Position numbers and translations under genes: made by a program
Assembly (NCBI GenBank): GCA_963693365.1
Contig: CAVNZM010000014.1
Coordinates: 5,704,001-5,768,000 of the forward strand
DNA: 64,000 nucleotides
Origin: Amoebidium appalachense
Taxonomy: Eukaryota > Ichthyosporea
Direction: 5' to 3'
Notes under the pieces: generated by a model
Database searches by the model: none
Told to the model about the DNA's origin: nothing
What the model saw: only the letters and a program-made list of their open reading frames with translations
Shown here: positions 44,204 through 64,000 of the stretch, one piece after another
Layout: every line of letters starts with the position of its first letter
How positions within the stretch are numbered: position 1 is the stretch's first letter

Positions 44204-46467
44204 CATATAACGAGTAGTTCACAGAAAGAATGAATCCAATATGGATGCTATATGATTTTGGAAAAGATATGGAGAAAAAAAGGAAGGAGAACGAATCTAA
44301 TGAAATGCAATATGGATAAAGATTTTGGAAAAGATATTGAGAAAAGGAAAGATTTTGAAAGATAAAATGGAGAAAGGAATGATTTTGAAGATAATAGAAG
44401 GAAAGAATGAGGAAATTAAAACGGAATGAGAGAAAACTTTTTACACATGCTACGAGTGAAGAGGAGAAAAACAGATAGACGGGGCTAATACAACAATCCA
44501 TTAATTTAGAACATCTGGACGGTACCGTTATGTAGGACGAGAAGGACTGGTTGGAGAGGTTTTTCATAACCACAGTAGAACCTGCAATAGTGTAAACTGA
44601 ACCCACCCACGATCTAAATAATAATATCCCTTTGGATTTCGCACGAACATCAGGATTTATTTCACTACCTATTTCGATGTCTTTCATAAAATTCCCTTTC
44701 AATAAAGACATCAGATTCCCTTTCAATGATATCATGCAAACTCTGCCACATTTTTCCTGAACACATTCCCTTACACATTTTCGTGCATTCCCTTACGACA
44801 TTTCGTGCCCTCCACGCATTTCCAGCACCGATAAGAATCACGAGGGAAAAATCACTGACGGTAGAATAACAAATATGATAACTTGCCCAAATTGAGGTCA
44901 CCTGGTCTACAAACGAGCGAAAGGCTGTGCCGGGGCGGAACGGGCGTTTGCCTGGCTGTTGAAGGTCGGCGTGGCTGGCTGGGTGACACCTGGACACGTC
45001 CACTTTAATAATCTCCTGCCTTCACAACTCCTTTGCCATACCAAAGCCACTTTCCCCACACCTTTGACACTAACAACAATCGAACACATCATCTTATACT
45101 ACTCTCTCTTCACAACAGAGAATCACACGTGCAAGCATTGAACCCCTCAGAGCGCAGCTCGGAGAGTCTAGCAGTTGCCCCATCCCAGAAGGAAGGGCAT
45201 TTACCATTTATGTTTCGGGTGGGACGTCCATGTTTCCACACCCCCGCCCCACAGGGCGTTCCGAAGAAGTCGAGACGACTGCTGAACACGAACTGAATGA
45301 GGCTGGAGAAGCGTTTATATACCATCGGATCGAAGTTGCTGGTTCGTCATGGTTAATGTTTTGGAGGCATGCAAATTGACCGGTCGGCGCAAATGCCGCG
45401 TGATATGGGTTCAGGCAGTTCTGGAAATGGCAGGTGCTGTTTGTCAAATAGCAAAGCAAAGTATATGCTAAAGCAGCATTTTTTTGAGCAGCATACATAT
45501 TTAGGTCCTAATTTGGTTTCTTCCTATATTTTTACTCAAAATATGCGCACCAAACGGTCTTAGGTTACAAAGGAGAGTATAGCCAGCTGAGAGGAGGTTA
45601 AAGTACCAATCATAAGGCGTCAAATGCTTTTTGACTCTTCGATCAGTTGCCGAAAGGCCGTGAGCCGCATTTTTGACCAACGAATATTCGGGACTAGTGC
45701 CAAGCTTCGGACGTAATGACGACTTTCTAACATCAGCCATCAACCCAAGAAAGAAACAAAACTCATAGTATATTTTGCAAGAAATACTTTTAGATAAATT
45801 GCACTCTAATAGAAACACATAAATATACTATGTTGATTCGTAAGCTTATTGCTGAAGGGGTTTCAATCACAAGAAAAACTGCCTTCAAAGTGGTCGCGAT
45901 GAATAATTATAATGTGTTGATCGATATATATATCGTGAGATCACTGGCCACAAAAGGCCCATAAACATCATATATTTTTCGGACTTACATGCTTGTTTTA
46001 AGCTATAACATTTCTAAACAGGTTTCTATTCCCATAAAGTTCAATTTACAACCTCTACAAAACACTGCATATCTTTATTTCGGGTTCCCGAGAGAGACTC
46101 CCGATGGCTGGCGGTGGGTGCAATCCTTGTGCCTCTTGCGAGACCTTCGCAGGCCAGTGCTGCTCTTCCGATTATTTTTGCGTAAATGTATGGTACGTGA
46201 TTGGCTGGTTGGATAATGAAGTGGCTCACAACACGGAGCGCCGCAAATGCTTTTATGAGCCGCCTTCCACAAGCTTCGGATCCGGGCCCGGGCGTGACTC
46301 GACTCACTCGAGCCATGGCCGTGCCGGGCGGATGTTGGCCCTCCGATTCCCACACGGGATCGCCGCGCCCGCCGCTCATGCTCCCGCCTCTGTGATGGCG
46401 ATCCCGCCCGCCAATCCGTTTGTTCCATTGGTCTTATCGCTCGCCCTTTTGTTTTGGTCGCAGTAGC

Positions 46468-46929
46468 ATTTGGATTCTCAGAAGCCAATCATCAATAGTG
46501 AAACTATTTCGATTGGTTCTTCGAATCGTGACCTGATTGGGTGGTAATACACCAATTATCTTTCAAGAAAGCTTAATTGTTATGTATTTCACCAATCATG
46601 GTCTGGCGCTGAATCTTGGCTGCAGGCTATAAAAGCTGCAGCCGAGAGAAGCCTTGATCAGTCTTCCCTCACTCAGCGCCACTTATACCCAACCCATCCC
46701 GCCCGCGTCTTCCTTTTGCTCTCACTCAGTTTCTGTTCGCTTGCATTCACGATCGGCACTTTAATTATGTACATTTAGGGTAGTACTGCCGTGTGAGTGC
46801 AGGCTTTCATCTTTATCGATCTCTTTGCGATTGATTGGCAACTGGTTTGCCGATCCCAGCCGATCTCAGCCGATCTCAGCTGTCAGAGCTCGAATAAAGT
46901 TGAAAGTATTTGGATTCTAAGAAGCCAAT
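46468..46929 (+). promoter_or_regulatory. Compact CCAAT/TATA promoter-to-poly(A)-signal unit between 22-bp direct repeats
   Basis: CCAAT or ATTGG pentamers lie at 46485, 46512, 46536, 46552 and 46592, followed by TATAAAAG at 46628-46635. AATAAA sits 265 bp downstream at 46893. The segment begins and ends with copies of atttggattct.agaagccaat (46468-46489 and 46908-46929, one mismatch). No open frame of note follows the TATA box. It could be a solo LTR, a short non-coding RNA gene, or a duplicated promoter. Confidence 0.45.
46618..46643. promoter_or_regulatory. TATA box inside a perfect inverted repeat
   Basis: GGCTGCAG (46618-46625) and CTGCAGCC (46636-46643) flank gctataaaag exactly, placing the TATA box in the loop of a potential 8-bp hairpin. 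Confidence 0.8.
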
Positions 46930-46931
46930 AT

Positions 46932-46981
46932 CACGGCCATCGGCCGGCATCTAGAGTCTTTAGAGTCTCTAGATGGCCGTG
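46932..46981. other. Imperfect hairpin of about 18 bp stem
   Basis: CACGGCCATC pairs with GATGGCCGTG, and ATCTAGAG with CTCTAGAT inside it; the 5' arm carries a short GGCCGGC-like insertion. The palindrome follows directly after the second 22-bp direct repeat. Confidence 0.8.
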
Positions 46982-47045
46982 AGCCAATATATATCCCGGT
47001 ACCGCACGGTAGAATGGCGGGGTGGTTGGGTGTATGTGTATGTGT

Positions 47046-48300
<1,255 letters not shown>

Positions 48301-48596
48301 GAGCGAGAGAGCCTAACACAGAGCTCAAGGGAGGGAGGGAGGGGGGAGGGAGGGGGGAGGGGGCGGGAAAGAGCCTCTGTGTGCGCGAGAAATCAAGGAG
48401 GAGAGAGAGAGGGGGAGAGAAGCAAAGAGGAGAGAGAGGGGAGAGAGGAAGCACACGTCAAGCTAGCACTCTTGAGTGGTGCTCATGGGGGATTGGGAGC
48501 TTAAGGCGAGCTCGAGAGGGTGGGTAGGGGGGAGGGGGGTAATCCTCGAGGCAACCTGCTTTTTGTTCTTTCTTTTTCTTTTTCTTCTTTTGTTTT

Positions 48597-48664
<68 letters not shown>

Positions 48665-48708
48665 GGGTGTGCGTTGGTGGGTGTTGGGGGGGAGGAGGAG
48701 GAGGAGGA

Positions 48709-48754
<46 letters not shown>

Positions 48755-48886
48755 CGGTTACTGAGTACCGTAGAAGTGCACTGTCGATTACGACAGACAA
48801 CACAATCAACCCATATTTCCAAGGACATTTATCATCGAAAACAGCTCAACCCCTTCCCCCCGGGCAGGCGGGCAGGCGGACAGGCG

Positions 48887-48921
<35 letters not shown>

Positions 48922-49329
48922 CTGTTGGCCATATGCTCACGAAAGCAGGGGCACACAGTGTCCTGGTCAGTTCTATTTTTATCTCCTCAGGCAAGGGGAT
49001 GCCCAGCTTGAATAGAAGCAGAAAAATGCTGTGGGTAATCGAAAAAGTATAATATGTGGACCAATGTGCTCTTCCCTCTTGTATTTACAAACCATCCAAA
49101 CAGCCATAACAAAGCAATATATCATAGAATTACAAATTAATAGCATATCAAACTTGCGAAGTTATCATATTCAAAGCCGGAAAGGGGGAGGAGGCAAAAA
49201 AAAAAAAAAAAGAAAAGAAAGAAAAGAAAGAAAGAAAACACTTCCTTGTTTGCAACACCTTGAGTGTGTGTGCATATGGGTGGTGGTGTTTGCTGCTGGA
49301 AATGGTATGCTCGCATGTGTGTGTGCGCA

Positions 49330-49361
<32 letters not shown>

Positions 49362-49696
49362 TGCGCGCGCGCGTGTGCGTGTGCATCTGCGGTGTGTGTG
49401 TGTGTGTGTGTGTGTGTGTGCATGTGCGTGTGTGTGCATGTGCGTGTGTGTGTGTGTGTGTGTGCGCGCGCGCGCGTGTGCGTGTGTTGGGAGGGGGAGG
49501 GAGGGGTGCACACCCACATCGAAACCCAATTGTACACCGCGACGAACACACTGATATGCTCACGAAATCACTGTCCGACCGGTTAAAGGACACTCCCCCC
49601 CCCCCCCCCCCCCTCCCCCCCCCCCTCCCCCCTCCCCCCCCCTCCGCCTCCTCCCCACAAAAAAAAAAAAATCGCCTCGCCTCTCATTCCCACTAA
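48301..49696. other. Intergenic region downstream of frataxin
   Basis: G/A-rich DNA to 48450, a T-run joined to (GT)n and a G-run at 48601-48752, G-run at 48890-48919, unique DNA to 49195, then (GT)n with CG islands at 49320-49490 and a C-rich run at 49594-49645. No gene seen. Confidence 0.5.
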
Positions 49697-55469
<5,773 letters not shown>

Positions 55470-56526
55470 CGTGGTGTAGGGCGTCAAAAAGGTCTCTAAA
55501 TGTTAGGAATCTTATTTGAGTAATGAATAAAATACAATTTTCTTTACACTTTAGGAAACATGGCACACACGCGTACGGCCTCCCCTTTTCCGAGGCTCTC
55601 GCCATGAAATGATGCACAGTTGTACATACTGTCACCTTTGGGTGACGTAATCGGATCGGTTTTTCGCGCCAAGACGGATCGACCAATAGCACAAGAGCAC
55701 GTTACGTTATAGATGGCTTTTTATTTTTTAACCTTTGGTATGCGATAAGATAAAATCGGAATGCGACATTGCGTTCCATCACCAGCTGCTTTCACATCGC
55801 ACGTGGGATCCGACTTCGGACTTCGCACGTGTCTGGTGTGTTCGTGCTATCCCCGAGTTTCTAAGGCGACGGCTGCACAGCGTAGTTTATGGGAGCCGGA
55901 CGAGGATGCTGACTTGGAAGGGAGCGCGTTTCGCATGTAAAGTTGGTGTCGTGAAGGATACTATGTGACAATGGAATGGAGGAAGTGTGCACAGAATATT
56001 TACACCGTGACCGGAGCAAAGCACGGCGAACCATCATCATCAGCGTGTGATATGATCATGGCGGGGCGTGGTATATGCGCATGCACTGGGTGATAAGGGG
56101 GAAACGCCACCACTGCATGCCCACCAGAGCGGCTGGCAGCGGAGCTCGAGCCAGGTCCAGCCCACATGCGCACAGCGCTAGCAGATCTAGAGTCACACGA
56201 CAATGTCAGGTGCATCAATTCAACCCTCAGCAGCCTCAGTGACATGGAAAGGTGCACGTGCACGTGGACATGCGTGTCACCTGAGCCCGTCGTCGTCAGC
56301 CCGGTTATCAGTGAAGGGGGTCCCCGGGGGCCCGAGCTCGAGCTCACAAGAACAGTTCCCACGGGGTGATAGCGAGTTTGTGCATAGGACCGAATTGTAT
56401 GAATCAACTCTGTGAAGTTGAGAATCAATTGCAATTGATGTGTTTCACGTGTGTGTGTTTTTGCTTTTTTGTGCGGTTGCGTCATCAGTCATTTGTGTGT
56501 CTGTGTGTGTGTGTATGCATACACGT

Positions 56527-56567
<41 letters not shown>

Positions 56568-56641
56568 AGAGGAGGGGGGCCGGGGAGATGTCACGGGGAG
56601 AGCCTCGGAGAGAGAGGGGGGGGGGGAGAGAGAGGGGGGAG

Positions 56642-56708
<67 letters not shown>

Positions 56709-56778
56709 CCGGGAGAGGGAGAGTGAGGGTGTGTGCACATGTGTGCGTGTGTCTGCCAATGTGTGTTTGTGTGTAACG

Positions 56779-56815
<37 letters not shown>

Positions 56816-57346
56816 TGCGCGTGCGCATGTGTGTGGCATGTGTGGTGTGTGTGTGTGTGACACTGTGTGTGTGTGTGTGTGCACGTGTTTGAGTGTGTGT
56901 GTGCATGTGTGTGTGTGTGTGTGTTTGTGTGTGCATCCGTGTGCCCAAAGTGAGTTGTTTTGTGTTGCCAATTTTTTATTTTTTATTTTATCACGTTTTG
57001 TTCCCGGAGGGCCTTTTCAGGCCCTCTAGGGAAACTACCGTCTACCACACAGCACCGACAGTACACTAGTTAAGGTGCTATCTATGAGTTCAGCTAAGCT
57101 AAACCATCCTTCACAACCTAACTATAAGTACACACTTTGCCCAGGGCTACTACCCCAGCCACGCCGGCAGGAGGCTCCAGTCCTCCCCTCCATTCAAAAC
57201 CTAGCAATAAACGTTAACCGAGGGCTCTCATTGGTCGATCTACAGTATTGGGAAGTCCTAGGTGTTGTGTATAATATTTACGGTGGGTATGGGTGGATGA
57301 TGTTTTGTGTTGCCAATGTTGGTGGTGTTTTTCTCCTTTTGGGGGG

Positions 57347-57350
<4 letters not shown>
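55470..57350. other. Intergenic region upstream of frataxin
   Basis: Unique DNA to 56500, including the frataxin 5' flank, then G-runs (56527-56566, 56646-56675), (GA)n at 56676-56707 and (GT)n at 56780-56935. A GAGGGCC/GGCCCTC hairpin lies at 57007-57026. No gene recognised. Confidence 0.45.
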
Positions 57351-62950
<5,600 letters not shown>

Positions 62951-62965
62951 TTATTTCTATTTTTC

Positions 62966-63033
<68 letters not shown>
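62966..63033 (+). repeat. T-run to G-run junction
   Basis: About 28 T followed directly by about 37 G, downstream of the AGC-kinase exon donor (C then A on that gene's sense strand). Confidence 0.95.
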
Positions 63034-63034
<1 letters not shown>

Positions 63035-63058
63035 GGGGGAGGCAGTGGATGCACAAAC

Positions 63059-63277
63059 CTCATGCTCAAAGTACTTCGTGTCAAGAGGGCCGTCCAAACG
63101 TGGCACAAACGGTGGGCTCAATCGACTGTTATCGACGTCATCCCACGACAAAGACGCAAAAAACGGGTGTGATCTTGCCGATTGCGATGTAAATCTCCGG
63201 CTGGGGTCCTTGGTCAAAAGCCCCCTGATGAGGTGGTGAGCTTGTGGGTCCACGTAGCTGGGAATAGTCACGTGACT
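63059..63277 (-). CDS. AGC-family Ser/Thr kinase, C-lobe exon (partial gene, MAST/Greatwall-like)
   Basis: One exon of 73 codons, acceptor aactacag and donor gtttgtgc, phase 0 at both ends. It encodes VDPQAHHLIRGLLTKDPSRR, SARSHPFFASLSWDDV and SPPFVPRLDGPLDTKYFEHE. That is the end of the kinase C-lobe and the start of an AGC C-terminal tail. The FVP..(D)DT.YF pattern is most like MAST/Greatwall/Rim15 kinases. Earlier exons would lie to the right, beyond the window. Minus-strand sequence at about 62853-62920 offers a possible next exon in phase 0 that stops after about 22 codons (weak acceptor ttgaag), so the 3' end is uncertain. Subfamily assignment is tentative. Confidence 0.75.
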
Positions 63278-63653
63278 CTGTAGTTTCCGGGGGTTAGATG
63301 GTGTTAGTTTATTTTTTTATTGCATCACTTTGGGGTTGGATTATTCCCTCTAATTCGCTGCCCCTTTTTTGACAAACCCCCCTTCTCCCCCCCCTCCCCC
63401 CTCCCCCCTTCCCCTCTCCTTCCCCCCTCTCCTCTTGTTTTTTCTTTTTTTTTATTGCCATCTTCGAGAGGAGAAGGGGGAGAAGGGGGGAGGGGGTGGG
63501 GGTGGGGAACGTTCAAGAAATTCGAAATGCAAACAGTATTGCATTTTTTTCTCCTTTCTTACTCTCTTTCATTCTATTTTCCGCAGCGGGGGAAGCGGGG
63601 GGGGGGGGGGGAGGGGGGGGGATGGGGAGAGGGTTTGGGGTTGTTAGGCAAGT

Positions 63654-63656
<3 letters not shown>

Positions 63657-63750
<94 letters not shown>

Positions 63751-63760
63751 GTGTGGGTGT
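63657..63760 (+). repeat. (GT)n array
   Basis: Pure GT dinucleotides followed by GT/GC-alternating DNA to about 63880. Confidence 0.95.
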
Positions 63761-64000
63761 GCGTGGGCCGTGCACGCGCGCAGTGTGTGTGTGCGTGTGC
63801 ATGTACATGTGCATGTGCTTGTGTGCGTGCGTGCATGCCTGCGTGCGTGTGTGCGTGCGTGCACGTGCGCGCGCACGTGTCTTCCTTTCTTTCCGAGAGT
63901 CTTCTTTCCTTCTTTCCTTCTTTCTTTCTTGTTTTATCTTGTTTTATTTATTTTATTTTTTTTGGTGGGGGGGGCGGGAGGGGGGAGGGATGAGGGGGGG

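Noticed and set aside
56000-56485. 161-codon minus-strand open frame
   Set aside because: Composition is not protein-like, no splice partners fit and no family resemblance was seen.
57007-57026. Rho-independent-terminator-like GC hairpin
   Set aside because: No T-run follows and such terminators are not expected in nuclear eukaryotic DNA; kept only as a note on the region.

Overview
The window is a repeat-saturated piece of a nuclear eukaryotic genome. Long C/G homopolymers, (CA)n, (GA)n, (CT)n and many small tandem duplications fill introns and intergenic DNA. Genes are split into many short exons (21-225 nt, plus one large first exon). I rebuilt them by hand from GT-AG junctions, reading phase and protein-family similarity. 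A receptor tyrosine kinase with an animal-style kinase domain lies beside a plant/fungus-type Siw14-like phosphatase. That pairing suggests a unicellular relative of animals (a choanoflagellate, filasterean or ichthyosporean type of organism). This placement is inference, not proof.

Layout. 332-5520 (-): seven-exon gene for an amphipathic, helix-rich protein, possibly perilipin-like. 5529-9352: intergenic, with one candidate terminal exon (8584-8772, -). 9353-29379 (+): complete 23-exon receptor tyrosine kinase with signal peptide, C-type lectin domain, Ser/Thr stalk, transmembrane segment, tyrosine kinase and Tyr-bearing tail. About 31011-31315 (+): 3' end of a non-LTR retrotransposon sitting inside a (CA)n array. 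32004-37784 (+): complete seven-exon Siw14/PFA-DSP phosphatase. 37785-49696: long intergenic stretch holding a 13-copy dispersed 15-mer, several two-copy duplications, a compact TATA/CCAAT promoter-like unit and a large (GA)n block. 49697-55469 (-): complete six-exon frataxin gene. 55470-63058: intergenic, mostly unique sequence plus simple repeats. 63059-63277 (-): one exon of an AGC-family Ser/Thr kinase that continues beyond the window.

Working together: the receptor kinase and the phosphatase are neighbours on the same strand, but nothing in the sequence shows co-regulation. Frataxin is mitochondrial housekeeping (iron-sulfur cluster assembly). Two unusual themes recur. Most introns carry a C-rich run on the sense strand close to the 5' splice site. 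Intron 3' ends, often with the first bases of the exon, are repeatedly duplicated in tandem, which leaves decoy splice acceptors.
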